From NCBI GenBank assembly GCA_900696525.1, contig CAADGL010000011.1, positions 124,001 through 188,000 of the forward strand: DNA of 64,000 nt. Reading direction: 5' to 3'. The notes beneath the pieces are model-generated. The model did not search any database. It was not told where the DNA came from and saw nothing but the letters and a program-made list of their open reading frames with translations. How positions within the stretch are numbered: the first letter of the stretch is position 1; every line of letters starts with the position of its first letter. Source of the stretch: an uncultured Planctomycetota bacterium (GTDB taxonomy: Bacteria; Planctomycetota; Phycisphaerae; UBA1845; Fen-1342). This document shows positions 52,959-61,913 of the stretch, one piece after another. Position numbers and translations under genes: made by a program.

Positions 52959-54500
52959 ATGGACCTGTTCTGGCTCAGTAACGCAGCCCTTGCGGCCTAC
53001 TCGCTGGTCCTTGGGGTGCTGTGCGTTTACGGCCTGCACCGGTACTTCCTGGTGCTGACGTATTATCGGGTCCGGTCCAGACCCGCGAAACCGCGGACGA
53101 GCTTCGAGTCACTGCCGGTCGTCACCGTGCAGCTCCCGATGTACAACGAGTCGCTGGTGGCCGAGCGCGTGATCGAGCACGCCTGCCGCATCGACTACCC
53201 GCGCGACCGCCTCGAAATCCAGGTTCTCGACGACTCGACGGACGAGACGACGGAGATCGCCCGGCGGACCGCGGATCGGATGCGAACTCTCGGCTACGAC
53301 GTGGTTTATCTGCATCGCGACGATCGCAACGGCTACAAGGCCGGCGCCTTGGCCGCCGGGGCCCAGGTGGCCAAGGGCGAGTTCATCGCGATCTTCGACG
53401 CCGATTTTGTGCCGCCGGCGAACATGCTGCGCGACACGATTCACTATTTCGTCGATCCCCGTGTGGGCATGGTCCAGTGTCGCTGGGAACACCTGAACCG
53501 GCAGGCGTCCGTGCTCACTCGGGCGCAGGCCATCCTGCTCGACGGCCACTTCGTCGTGGAGCACACGGCTCGCAACCGCAGCGGGCGCTACATGAGCTTC
53601 AACGGAACGGCGGGGATCTGGCGCAAGGCGGCGATCGCCGACGCGGGCGGCTGGCAGCACGACACGCTGACCGAGGATCTCGACCTGTCGTACCGCGCGC
53701 AGCTTCGCGGCTGGAAGTTCATCTTCCTGCCGGACGTGACCTCGCCGGCCGAGCTGCCGCCAGAGATGAACGCCTTCAAGGCGCAGCAGCACCGCTGGAC
53801 GAAAGGCGGGGCGCAGACCTGCGTGAAGCTGCTGCCGCAGGTGCTGGCGCGTCCGGGTGATTGGCGGATCAAGTGCGAGGCGTTCTTTCACCTGACGAGC
53901 TGCGGGGTGTATATCCTGATGGTCCTGCTGAGCGTGCTGATCGGCCCGGCGCTCATCGCCAAGCTGCTGGTCGCCGAGCGCTACACGACCTGGCAGTACA
54001 CAGCGGACCTGGTACTGTTCGTGGTCGGCACGGGTTCGGCCCTGAGCTTCTACGTGGTCAGTCAGCGCGCCCTGCGGCGCGGTTGGCTCGAGATCCTCCC
54101 GAGTCTGCCCCTCCTGCTGGCCATCGGCGCCGGCATCGCCTTCAACAACGCCGTCGCCGCCGTCGAGGGGCTCTTCTGCAAAGCCGGTGAATTCGTGCGA
54201 ACACCCAAGTTCGGCGAGCACGCCCACGCCGGCGGCAAATGGATGGGGCGGTTGGGCGGCCTGCACTTCCGCGGCGCCTGGAAGGCCTGGGCCGAGCTGG
54301 GGTTGGCGCTGTACCTGACCGCGTGCCTCGGCGTGCTGCTGCTGTTCGACAACTGGGTCGAGCGCGTCTCGGCCGCCATCCCATTCCTGGGACTGTTCAT
54401 CTTCGGCTATGCCTACGTGGCGATCCAGACGCTGCGCGGCCGGTGGCTGGCGAGCCGCCGGGAAGCGACGGCCTGTGCGCCGGTCGCGCCGGCGGCGTGA
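52959..54500 (+). CDS. Processive family 2 glycosyltransferase (cellulose-synthase-like)
   Basis: 513 aa. N-terminal helix, GT-A domain with VQLPMYNES, LDDSTDETTE, FDADFVPP, TLTEDLDLSYR and QQHRWTKGG (D, DxD, TED, QxxRW), then about four membrane helices from residue 310. This set defines membrane beta-glycan synthases such as cellulose or glucomannan synthases. No PilZ domain is seen. GGAG lies 4 nt before the ATG. It forms a pair with the next gene (32-nt gap), pointing to envelope or exopolysaccharide synthesis. Confidence 0.9.
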   Translation: MDLFWLSNAALAAYSLVLGVLCVYGLHRYFLVLTYYRVRSRPAKPRTSFESLPVVTVQLPMYNESLVAERVIEHACRIDYPRDRLEIQVLDDSTDETTEIARRTADRMRTLGYDVVYLHRDDRNGYKAGALAAGAQVAKGEFIAIFDADFVPPANMLRDTIHYFVDPRVGMVQCRWEHLNRQASVLTRAQAILLDGHFVVEHTARNRSGRYMSFNGTAGIWRKAAIADAGGWQHDTLTEDLDLSYRAQLRGWKFIFLPDVTSPAELPPEMNAFKAQQHRWTKGGAQTCVKLLPQVLARPGDWRIKCEAFFHLTSCGVYILMVLLSVLIGPALIAKLLVAERYTTWQYTADLVLFVVGTGSALSFYVVSQRALRRGWLEILPSLPLLLAIGAGIAFNNAVAAVEGLFCKAGEFVRTPKFGEHAHAGGKWMGRLGGLHFRGAWKAWAELGLALYLTACLGVLLLFDNWVERVSAAIPFLGLFIFGYAYVAIQTLRGRWLASRREATACAPVAPAA

Positions 54501-54532
54501 GATGAGCGCCGATCGACTGACGCGGTGACCCG

Positions 54533-56383
54533 TTGAGTGCGCCCCGCGAGAACACGCCGGTCGGCGTTACGGACCTCCAGCCCCGCGGCGCCGGCTGGCC
54601 CGTGGCGGCGCTGGCGGTCGCCGTCATCCTGACCTACCTGCTTCACGTCTCGTGGTACTGGCCGCAGATCAACGATGACGCGTTCATCACCTTCCGCTAC
54701 AGCCGCAACCTCGCCGACGGCCTCGGGCCGTACTTCAACGCCGGCGAGCGCGTCGAGGGATACACCAACTTCCTGCTCATGGTGCTGATGGCCGGCGTCA
54801 TCCGCCTCTGGGGACCCGACGAGGTGCTCTTCGCCGCCAAAGCCGTCGGCGTGGCCGGCGGGCTCGCGGCGATCGTCGCCGCCGCCGGCCTGACCCGCAC
54901 CTGGCTCGGCACGATGACGATGCCGGAGGCCAGCGCTGCGGCGCTGGGCTGGCTGGCGGCGGGACTGGTGGCGACGAACAGCGCGTTCGCGCTTCAGAGC
55001 ACCACCGGGCTGGAGACGACGCTGTTCTCCGGGCTCGTGATGCTCGGGCTCTGGCTCGACGCGCGGGCCCGGCATTCGCGTCGTTGGCAGGGGGCCGGGC
55101 TGATGTTCGCGCTGGCCGCCCTGACCCGGCCCGAGGGCGCCGCCGTGTTCGCCGCCGCCTGGGCCGGAGCGCTGCTGACGGGCGAGTGGCGGCAGGCGGC
55201 GGGCGTGCGGCGGTTGGCGCTCGACGCGGGCATCGTGGGCGTCGTGGTGTGCGGACACCTGGCGCTGCGCATGGCGCTGTACGACGGTGAGCTGGTCCCC
55301 AATACCTACTACGCCAAGACGGGCGGCTGGTCGGCCCCGGCGAAGTACCTGGGCATGTTCGCCTGGTATCACCTCGCGGGCGCGACGCCGCTGCTGGCCT
55401 TGTTGCCGCTCCTGGCGCGTGAGGGCAGCGTGAGGCGCGGGGTTCGACCGGCGCTGCTCGTGAGCCTGTACTCGATCGCGGGGGTGTTCGCGACCGGCGG
55501 GGACTGGATGCCCGGCTCGCGGTTGCTCGTGCCGTTCCTGCCGGTCTGGTGCGCGTTGGTAACGGTGGGCGTGGCGGCGGCGTGTGAGCGGCTGCTGGGA
55601 CTGAACGGGATTGCCGGAGGTGCGTGCGAGAAGCGAATCTCGCCCCGGCAGGAGCATGAGCGGGCCTGGTGGCCCGCGAGCATAGCCGCAATGGTCGCAT
55701 GCAGCGCCCTGATCGCCTTCCTGGCCTTCTGGCAGGCCACGACGACACGCGAGTACTACGTACACGTGCTGACGCGGGCGCACGGCTACCTCAACGGCCA
55801 CCTGGCGCTGGCGCAGTACCTGCATGAGCGCTCCAGCCCCGGCCAGACGGTCGCGCTCATGGACATCGGCATCGTCGGATATCACTGCCACGACCTGCAC
55901 GTGCTCGACATCACCGGGCTGACCGACCGCTTCATCGCCAAGTCGCCCGGCGGCTTCCTCAACAAGCAGTTCGAGCCGAGCTACGTGCTCGACCAGCGGC
56001 CCGAGTACGTCGTCATCGTCTTCACCGCGCCGCTGCGTCTCGATCAGCTCGACGATGTCACCCGGCTCGTGCGCTGGACCGACATCGAGGACCGCATCCT
56101 CAACGACCCGCTGTTCATCGAACGCTACGTGCGCGTCCGGCCCGACGACCCATCACGACCGCCGCTCGAACGCCTTGCCCGCATGCTCGGCGCCGAGATG
56201 GCGTTCGAGCATCTGCACCCCGGCGACCGGCTCTACCTGCTTGTGCTGTACCGCTCCGAAGACGCCGTCGCCGTGCGCGATATCAACCAGGTGTTCCGCG
56301 CGCTGCGCTTCGGCCTCCCCGGCGTCTGCCCGGTCTGCCAGGAAACGCACGACGCCGCCCTGCGACACCCCGCGGCACCATGA
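54533..56383 (+). CDS. Membrane glycosyltransferase (GT-C type, AftB-like)
   Basis: 616 aa. About ten membrane helices fill residues 18-390. The loop [18 protein letters not shown], then [11 protein letters not shown], has the acidic pair expected of lipid-linked-sugar transferases of the GT39/GT87/AftB kind. The soluble end (about 405-616) holds [20 protein letters not shown], matching the C-terminal domain of such proteins. The start is a TTG at 54533 without a strong Shine-Dalgarno. Likely adds a sugar to an envelope glycan with the preceding synthase. Confidence 0.78.
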   Translation: MSAPRENTPVGVTDLQPRGAGWPVAALAVAVILTYLLHVSWYWPQINDDAFITFRYSRNLADGLGPYFNAGERVEGYTNFLLMVLMAGVIRLWGPDEVLFAAKAVGVAGGLAAIVAAAGLTRTWLGTMTMPEASAAALGWLAAGLVATNSAFALQSTTGLETTLFSGLVMLGLWLDARARHSRRWQGAGLMFALAALTRPEGAAVFAAAWAGALLTGEWRQAAGVRRLALDAGIVGVVVCGHLALRMALYDGELVPNTYYAKTGGWSAPAKYLGMFAWYHLAGATPLLALLPLLAREGSVRRGVRPALLVSLYSIAGVFATGGDWMPGSRLLVPFLPVWCALVTVGVAAACERLLGLNGIAGGACEKRISPRQEHERAWWPASIAAMVACSALIAFLAFWQATTTREYYVHVLTRAHGYLNGHLALAQYLHERSSPGQTVALMDIGIVGYHCHDLHVLDITGLTDRFIAKSPGGFLNKQFEPSYVLDQRPEYVVIVFTAPLRLDQLDDVTRLVRWTDIEDRILNDPLFIERYVRVRPDDPSRPPLERLARMLGAEMAFEHLHPGDRLYLLVLYRSEDAVAVRDINQVFRALRFGLPGVCPVCQETHDAALRHPAAP

Positions 56384-56411
56384 GCCGCCGCCCCTCGATG
56401 GAGGAGACATC

Positions 56412-58082
56412 GTGATCGGCATCATCACGGCCATTCTCGCGTGCGGTGCGCTGCTCGACGAGCCGGCGCAGTCGGATGCGGCGGACGCGCTGTTCATCAA
56501 CGCCAACGTTCACACCTTCGACGCGGGGGGCCGGCGGGCCGAGGCGCTGGCCGTCCGCGGCGGCCGGCTGGTCGGCGTCGGCCGAACGGAGGAGATTCTG
56601 CGGCTGCGAGGCGACGCGACGGCCGTGCACGACCTTGGCGGGCGGACGGTGCTGCCGGGGCTGATCGACGCGCACGGCCACATGGCCGGCCTGGGCAGTT
56701 TCGGGCTCGGCCGGCTCGACCTGAGCCAGGCGAGCTCGTTCGACGACGTCGTCGCGATCGTCGCGGAGCGCGCCAGGGCGGCCCGGCCGGGCGAGTGGAT
56801 TCTCGGCGGTCGCTGGGATCACGAGAGCTGGCCGCAGCGCGCCCTGCCGTCGCACGCGCGGCTCAGCGAGGTCAGCCCCGAGAACCCCGTCTGGCTGACG
56901 CGCGTCGACGGCCACGCCGGAATCGCCAACGCCGCGGCCCTGCGGCTCGCGGGCGTCTCGCGCGAGACGAGCGAGCCGGCGGGCGGCGCGATTCTGCGTG
57001 ACGAGCGCGGCGAGCTGACGGGCGTGCTTGTTGACAACGCGATGCGGCTCGTGACCGCCGCGATCGACGCCCCGCAGCCCGACACGCTCGACGTGCTGCG
57101 CCAAGCGCAGGAGATGTGCCTGGCCGCGGGGCTCACGGGCGTCCACGACGCGGGCGTGACGCCGGCGGACGTCGAGGCCTATCGCGAGCTGGAACGGCGC
57201 GGCGAGCTGAAGCTGCGCATCTACGGCATGATCGCCGCGCCGTACGCGCTGTTCTACTTCCGCGAGAAAGGGCTGCTCGTCGGCGAGCGGCTGACGGTGC
57301 GGGCCTGCAAGCTCTACGCCGACGGCGCGATGGGCTCGCGCGGGGCGTGGCTGCTGGCGCCCTACGCCGACCGGCCGACCGACGACGACGGCCGGCCGTA
57401 CGCGGGCCTGGCGACGATGGAGCCGGCGTTCATCCGGCAGGTCGCCGAAGACGGCCTGCGCCGCGGCTACCAGGTCTGCACGCACGCGATCGGCGACCGC
57501 GGCAACCGCGAGACGCTGGATGCGTACGAGGCGGCGTTGCGCGCGATGCCGAAGACGGACCACCGCTTCCGCATCGAGCACGCACAGTTGCTGAGCCTGG
57601 CGGACATTCCGCGATTCGCGAGGTTGGGCGTGATCGCGTCCATGCAGCCGACGCACTGCACCAGCGACATGCGCTGGGTCGAGGCGCGCGTCGGACCCGA
57701 GCGGGCCCGCGGCGCCTACGCCTGGGCCAGCCTGCTGCGCAGCGGCGCGCGAATCGCCGCCGGCAGCGACTTCCCCGTCGAGTCGCACAACCCGTTCCTC
57801 GGCCTCTACGCCGCCGCCACGCGCCAGACGGCCGACGGCCGGCCGGAGGGCGGCTGGAACCCACAGGAGTGCGTCTCGCGGGAAGAAGCGCTGCGGATGA
57901 TGACGCTCGAGGCGGCGTACGCGGCCTTTGAGGAGGATCGGAAAGGCGCGCTGCGGCCCGGTCTGCTGGCGGATTTCGTCGTCGTCGATCGCGACGTGCT
58001 CACCTGTCCGCCGCGCGACATCCCGGCCACGCGCGTGCTGATGACCGTGATCGGCGGCGAGGTGGTCTATCGGGCGCCGTGA
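56412..58082 (+). CDS. YtcJ-like metal-dependent amidohydrolase
   Basis: 556 aa, amidohydrolase family 3. After a short leader (MIGIITAILACGALL), the fold has VLPGLIDAHGHM (first metal His pair), KLYADGAMGSRGAW with the bridging Lys, THAIGDRGN, IEHAQLL and the late GSDFPVE Asp. Homologues are labelled exoenzymes or formamidase-like; substrate unknown. GGAGGAG lies 5 nt before the GTG. It follows the glycosyltransferase by 28 nt and is probably co-transcribed. Confidence 0.9.
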   Translation: MIGIITAILACGALLDEPAQSDAADALFINANVHTFDAGGRRAEALAVRGGRLVGVGRTEEILRLRGDATAVHDLGGRTVLPGLIDAHGHMAGLGSFGLGRLDLSQASSFDDVVAIVAERARAARPGEWILGGRWDHESWPQRALPSHARLSEVSPENPVWLTRVDGHAGIANAAALRLAGVSRETSEPAGGAILRDERGELTGVLVDNAMRLVTAAIDAPQPDTLDVLRQAQEMCLAAGLTGVHDAGVTPADVEAYRELERRGELKLRIYGMIAAPYALFYFREKGLLVGERLTVRACKLYADGAMGSRGAWLLAPYADRPTDDDGRPYAGLATMEPAFIRQVAEDGLRRGYQVCTHAIGDRGNRETLDAYEAALRAMPKTDHRFRIEHAQLLSLADIPRFARLGVIASMQPTHCTSDMRWVEARVGPERARGAYAWASLLRSGARIAAGSDFPVESHNPFLGLYAAATRQTADGRPEGGWNPQECVSREEALRMMTLEAAYAAFEEDRKGALRPGLLADFVVVDRDVLTCPPRDIPATRVLMTVIGGEVVYRAP

Positions 58083-58102
58083 GTCCCGGCGCTGTTAACA
58101 GG

Positions 58103-58144
58103 GCAAGCGCCACGTCAGAGCCGGGCTGTCCTAAGCCCGGTCTC
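58103..58144. repeat. Hairpin repeat between convergent genes, copy 2
   Basis: GCAAGCGCCACGTCAGAGCC and the following GGGCTG match copy 1 at 51641 with one change. The stem (GAGCCGGGCT with AGCCCGGTCTC) has one extra base. It lies 20 nt after the amidohydrolase stop and before the end of the converging aroDE gene. Confidence 0.72.
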
Positions 58145-58211
58145 GAGTCGCACACGTCGGACTATCCCAGGAAACCGATCCGAGCCGCGCGCGTGACGGG
58201 CGCGGCTCGAA

Positions 58212-59777
58212 TCATGCAGAGGCGTCGAGCGCACGGCGCAGCACGCCGGCGTCGATCTTGCGGTTCAGCCAGAGCCGCTGCTGCGCGCCGGCCTGGTTGA
58301 TGAACATATCGACGCCGCTGATGACGCGCCGGCCGCTCCGCCGCGCCTCGCGCAGCAGCCGCGTCTCGCGCGGGTTGTACACCGTGTCCAGAACGACGGC
58401 AAAGGCCGAGCCGGCGGCAAGGTCGATCGGCGCCTCGTCGATCTGCGGGTGCATCCCGACTGGCGTGCAGTTGACGAGAATGTCGGCGTCGCAGCCCGCG
58501 CGGGCTTCCCATGTCGCGGACGCGCCTCCCAGCCGGGCAGCGAGCGCGGCCGCCCGCGCCGCGTCGCGGTTGAAGATCGTGACGCGCGCCCCGGCGTCGG
58601 TCAGCGCCGCCGCGACCGCCCGTGCTGCGCCGCCCGCGCCGAGGATGGCCGCGTGCACGCCCCGCAGGCCGCGGCGGGCGAGGTCGGCGTCGGTGAGGAG
58701 CGCCGCGACGGCGCCAGCGCCGTCTGTGTCGTCGCCGCGCCAGCCGGCCGGCGTCCGCGTGAGCGTGTTGACCGAGCCGCTGCGGCGCGCGGCGTCGGAG
58801 ACGTCGTGTGCGCGCGCTTCGAGCCAGCGCAGCGCGTGCTCCTTGTGCGGCAGCGTAACGCTGAGCCCGCGCACGTCGAGCCAGGCGTGGCCGGACACGT
58901 AGTCCATGAACGCGTCGAAATCCGCCTGCGCCGGCGCCACCGGCAGGGGCAGGTACACGGCGTCGTCACGGCCGGCCTCAAACCCGGCGTTGTGCACGTG
59001 CGGACTGCGCGAGTGCTCGATAGGCCAACCGACCACGCCGTAAACTGCCGTCGCCGGCGTGATCGTGTCCCAGCGATACAGCGAGCGCAGCTCGGCGATC
59101 GTCGGCTGCCCGGGGGCCGACGCAGCCTGCGGGTCGAGCGCGGCGAAGGTGAGCAAAGCGCCGAACTTCCGCGCCAGAACGCGCGTCGCCAACCCCGCCG
59201 CGCCCATGCCGAGGGCGATCGTCGGCCGCCGCCGCGCCGACGCGCGCAGCGCCGCGAGAATCCGCAGCGCATCCGTCGCATCGCGCGGTGTGAACACCGC
59301 CTTGACCGCCCCGGCGCCCGTTGCGTGCAGCGCGGCGAACAGCCCATCGAGATCGGCCGGTGTGCCCCTGAGGTCGTGATGCGAAGCGATGGTTTTCTGC
59401 GTCACGGAGGTCGCGGGCTCGTCGGCCGCCGCGCGCCGCCACGCATCCCAGGACGCCAGCTCCACGTCCACGTACCCGCGCCGCGGCCGCATCTCGCGCA
59501 GCAACGCCAGCCGCTCCCCCTCGCCGCCGGTCCACGCGCCGCCCTGGTCGGCGCGGCGGAGGGTGACGATGAAGGGCTGATCGGGGTGCGCGGCGAGCAG
59601 CCCGGCTGCGGCCCGCGCGTCGCCGATCAGATCGACGCGCAGCTCGACGAGCTCTGCACCGGCGGCGATGGCCACGCGGAGCTGCTCGGGCAGGGGGGCG
59701 CGGAGATCGACAATGGGGACGGCGATGCCGGAATGCCGGGCCCCGACCGAACAGCCGTGTCCCTGTTTTGCGTCCAT
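58212..59777 (-). CDS. aroDE: Fused 3-dehydroquinate dehydratase / shikimate dehydrogenase
   Basis: 521 aa bifunctional shikimate-pathway enzyme. N-half is type I dehydroquinase: ELRVDLI, ASHHDLRGTP (catalytic His), GAGAVKAVF (Schiff-base Lys). C-half is shikimate dehydrogenase: YGVVGWPIEHSRSP, VTLPHKE (catalytic Lys), DTDGAG, and the NADP-binding GAGGAARAVAAAL. The two steps are sequential. This fusion is known from plants, chlamydiae and some planctomycetes. The start at 59777 (MDAKQG) follows GGACGG; the frame opens earlier. Monocistronic. Confidence 0.94.
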   Translation of the reverse strand: MDAKQGHGCSVGARHSGIAVPIVDLRAPLPEQLRVAIAAGAELVELRVDLIGDARAAAGLLAAHPDQPFIVTLRRADQGGAWTGGEGERLALLREMRPRRGYVDVELASWDAWRRAAADEPATSVTQKTIASHHDLRGTPADLDGLFAALHATGAGAVKAVFTPRDATDALRILAALRASARRRPTIALGMGAAGLATRVLARKFGALLTFAALDPQAASAPGQPTIAELRSLYRWDTITPATAVYGVVGWPIEHSRSPHVHNAGFEAGRDDAVYLPLPVAPAQADFDAFMDYVSGHAWLDVRGLSVTLPHKEHALRWLEARAHDVSDAARRSGSVNTLTRTPAGWRGDDTDGAGAVAALLTDADLARRGLRGVHAAILGAGGAARAVAAALTDAGARVTIFNRDAARAAALAARLGGASATWEARAGCDADILVNCTPVGMHPQIDEAPIDLAAGSAFAVVLDTVYNPRETRLLREARRSGRRVISGVDMFINQAGAQQRLWLNRKIDAGVLRRALDASA

Positions 59778-59943
59778 GGGCCGTCCGCTTCCGGTCGCCT
59801 TTGCACGCTGCGGCGGCCGACAGGCGACGCCAAGGGTCATCCCGGCCGCGCGCGGAGCAACTCTAAGGCAGCGCCGAGTGGACGGGCAACGAAGCCGTCC
59901 GGCGGCGACCCGCGCGACGCCGCGTCCCGCCCGCCGCTGCCGC

Positions 59944-60795
59944 TCAGCGCGACGCCTTCCGCGCCGAAATGTCCAGGCTCGTGATGTACTCCGCGGGGTG
60001 CGCGCCCGCCGGCAGCTTCTCGATGATCCGCCGGTACAGCGGATCCTGCATCTCCCCCAGGGCCTCGACGTAGCCGGGCCTGGGCGTCAGGCGAATGTCC
60101 GCCAGGCCCGCCGCCTCCATCATCCGCCGCGTGTCATCCACGAGCACCGCACCCGCCACGCAACCGACCAGCGCTTCGACCATCTCGCGGATCTCGCGCG
60201 GCAGCGGCCGCAGCAGCGCCAGATCCGAAACGGCCACGCGGCCCCCCGGCCTGAGCACCCGGGCGATCTCGCGCCACACCTGCGGCTTGTCCGGCGACAG
60301 GTTCAGCACGCAGTTCGAGATTACCACGTCGACGCTTGCGTCCGCCACCGGCAGGTGTTCGATCTCCCCGAGGCGGAACTCCACGTTGTCCAGCCCGCTC
60401 TGCTCGCGGTACTGTGCGACGCCGCGCCGCGCCTTGGCAAGCATCTCCGGCGTCATGTCCACACCGATCACGCGGCCGGACGCGCCGACTCTCGGCCCGG
60501 CGACGAAGCAGTCGAATCCGCCGCCGCTGCCCAGGTCGAGCACGGTCTCGCCCGGCTTCAGCGATGCGAGTGCGGTGGGGTTTCCGCAGGAAAGGCCCAT
60601 GTCGGCGCCTTCCGGCAGGCGCGCCAGGTCCTCGGCGCTGTAGCCCACGCGCTCTGAAAGCCGCTCGGCGCCGCCACAGCAGGCGGCCGGCCCGCAGCAA
60701 CCCGCGGCGGAGGCGGAGGCGCTGCGGCCGGCGATTTCGGCGTATCCGGCGCGGATGGCGTCACGGAGAGTCTGGGTGTCTGGATCGGCGGGCAT
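59944..60795 (-). CDS. arsM: Arsenite S-adenosylmethionine methyltransferase
   Basis: 283 aa. Class I methyltransferase with VLDLGSGGGFDCFVAG (SAM site) and family cysteines in GCCGPAACCGG near residue 33, SNCVLNLSPDK and ALVGCVAGA. It methylates As(III) to volatile or less toxic forms. AAGGAG lies 11 nt before the ATG at 60795; an in-frame upstream ATG (MASMIAAD) is an alternative. It is divergent from arsR and shares its operator. Confidence 0.93.
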   Translation of the reverse strand: MPADPDTQTLRDAIRAGYAEIAGRSASASAAGCCGPAACCGGAERLSERVGYSAEDLARLPEGADMGLSCGNPTALASLKPGETVLDLGSGGGFDCFVAGPRVGASGRVIGVDMTPEMLAKARRGVAQYREQSGLDNVEFRLGEIEHLPVADASVDVVISNCVLNLSPDKPQVWREIARVLRPGGRVAVSDLALLRPLPREIREMVEALVGCVAGAVLVDDTRRMMEAAGLADIRLTPRPGYVEALGEMQDPLYRRIIEKLPAGAHPAEYITSLDISARKASR

Positions 60796-60844
60796 GGGAC
60801 GTGGTCTCCTTTCGTCGATGTCGGCGGCGATCATTGAGGCCATC

Positions 60845-60873
60845 TTGACAGCCGCCCGCCCATATCGTAGCAT
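60845..60873 (+). promoter_or_regulatory. arsR promoter
   Basis: TTGACA (60845-60850), 17-bp spacer, TAGCAT (60868-60873). The predicted +1 coincides with the arsR ATG at 60880, so the mRNA would be leaderless. Confidence 0.78.
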
Positions 60874-60891
60874 ATTTGCATGACTATGCAA
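60864..60891 (-). promoter_or_regulatory. arsM promoter
   Basis: On the minus strand TTGCAT (60891-60886), 16-bp spacer, TACGAT (60869-60864). Its -35 is one arm of the operator palindrome, and it interlocks with the arsR promoter. Confidence 0.6.
60876..60891. promoter_or_regulatory. ArsR operator shared by arsR and arsM
   Basis: Perfect inverted repeat TTGCAT-GACT-ATGCAA. It covers the +1 and start codon of arsR and the -35 of arsM, so one bound repressor dimer could shut both. Confidence 0.72.
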
Positions 60892-61296
60892 GCACGCAGG
60901 CAGAGAAAGCCCGCGGCCCGGGCCGGTGCGTGCTGCCCGTCGCTGGAGGCGGCGGTCGACCCGCGGCTGTTCCGCGCGCTGGGCGACCCCACGCGCCTGC
61001 ACATCCTCATCGGCCTGGCCCGCTGCTGCGGCCCGCAGACCGTGAGCCAGGCGGCGGCCAACAGCGCCGTCGATCTCTCCGTCGTCTCGCGGCACCTGGC
61101 GATCCTGCGCGACGCGGGCATCGTCAGCGTGCGGAAACAAGGCCGGCAGATGTTCTGCACGGTGCGGTACGTCGAGCTCGCGGGCTCGCTCCGCGCGCTC
61201 GCGGACGCCATCGAGGCGTGCTGCCCGGCGGGACGGGGCCACGCGCCTGGGCGAGCGGCCCGTGGGGCGCGAAAAGGCGGCAGAGTGGGCCTGTAA
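60880..61296 (+). CDS. arsR: ArsR-family metalloregulatory repressor
   Basis: 138 aa. Winged-helix core about residues 25-105: LFRALGDPTRLHILIGLARC, then VSQAA and VDLSVVSRHLAILRDAGIV (recognition helix). Cys pairs at ACCPS near the N-terminus, ARCCG in the core and EACCPAG after it could bind As(III). It represses itself and arsM until arsenite binds. The start codon lies inside the operator with no leader. The last seven codons overlap the 3' end of rnpB on the other strand by 20 nt. Confidence 0.93.
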   Translation: MTMQARRQRKPAARAGACCPSLEAAVDPRLFRALGDPTRLHILIGLARCCGPQTVSQAAANSAVDLSVVSRHLAILRDAGIVSVRKQGRQMFCTVRYVELAGSLRALADAIEACCPAGRGHAPGRAARGARKGGRVGL

Positions 61297-61745
61297 GCCG
61301 AATTCTGTGCCCGATCGCTCGGGCGGCGGCCATTCGTCTGGGCCCGTCGTTGCCGGCGGGCTCGAGCACCCTACCCGGAGCTGGTGACGAGCCGGGCCGG
61401 CTCGTGAAGCAGCCAAGCTCGCGCCGGGCCGTTCGTCGCTCCCTATTTGGGCTTGCTGGCGGTGGGGTTTACCCTGCCACGGCTGTCACCAGCCGCGCGG
61501 TGCGCTCTTACCGCACCTTTTCACCCTTACCGGCGGGAGAACCCGCAGGCGGTATGTTTTCTGTGGCACTTTCCCTGGGGTTGCCCCCGGTGGCCGTTAG
61601 CCACCACCGTGCCCTCGCCAGTTCGGACTTTCCTCCCTCGGCCCGCCGCCGATGGCTCCGGCATCGCGCGACAGTCGGCGCCTTTCACGCGGGCTCGCAG
61701 GCGTCGGTGGCGGGTCGAGAGCGGCCGCCCGGCCCACTCTGCCGC
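61277..61745 (-). ncRNA. rnpB: RNase P RNA, bacterial type A
   Basis: Catalytic RNA of RNase P, which trims tRNA 5' ends. Read on the minus strand it holds GAGGAAAGTCCGAACT, GCAGGGTAAACCCC, AAATAGGG and, near the 3' end, ACAGAATTCGGCTTACAGGC, all universal conserved segments in order. The ends pair as a perfect 15-bp P1 helix (GCGGCAGAGTGGGCC with GGCCCACTCTGCCGC). Length about 469 nt, longer than the usual 350-400; the extra length seems to be in the GC-rich arms. The 3' end overlaps arsR by 20 nt. Confidence 0.96.
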
Positions 61746-61749
61746 TGAG

Positions 61750-61755
61750 ATGATA
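61750..61755 (-). promoter_or_regulatory. -10 box of rnpB
   Basis: TATCAT on the minus strand, 4 nt before the predicted RNA 5' end. The -35 region is GC-rich and unclear. Confidence 0.5.
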
Positions 61756-61831
61756 TCCCCCGCGCGTTCCCGGGGGAAACGGGGGACCGCCCGGCGGCTG
61801 GAAGCGTTCCCGGCCGCACGCGAGCCAGTGC

Positions 61832-61860
61832 TTGCGGAGTTCCTTTCTGTACCCTAGCAT
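61832..61860 (+). promoter_or_regulatory. Promoter of the TPR/alpha-CTD gene
   Basis: TTGCGG (61832-61837), 17-bp spacer, TAGCAT (61855-61860). Same -10 hexamer as arsR. Leader about 47 nt with GGAG before the ATG. Confidence 0.72.
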
Positions 61861-61913
61861 ATGGGGCTCGGCATGAAGCGCGGCATTCCCATTCATTGTC
61901 GGAGATCGCAGCA

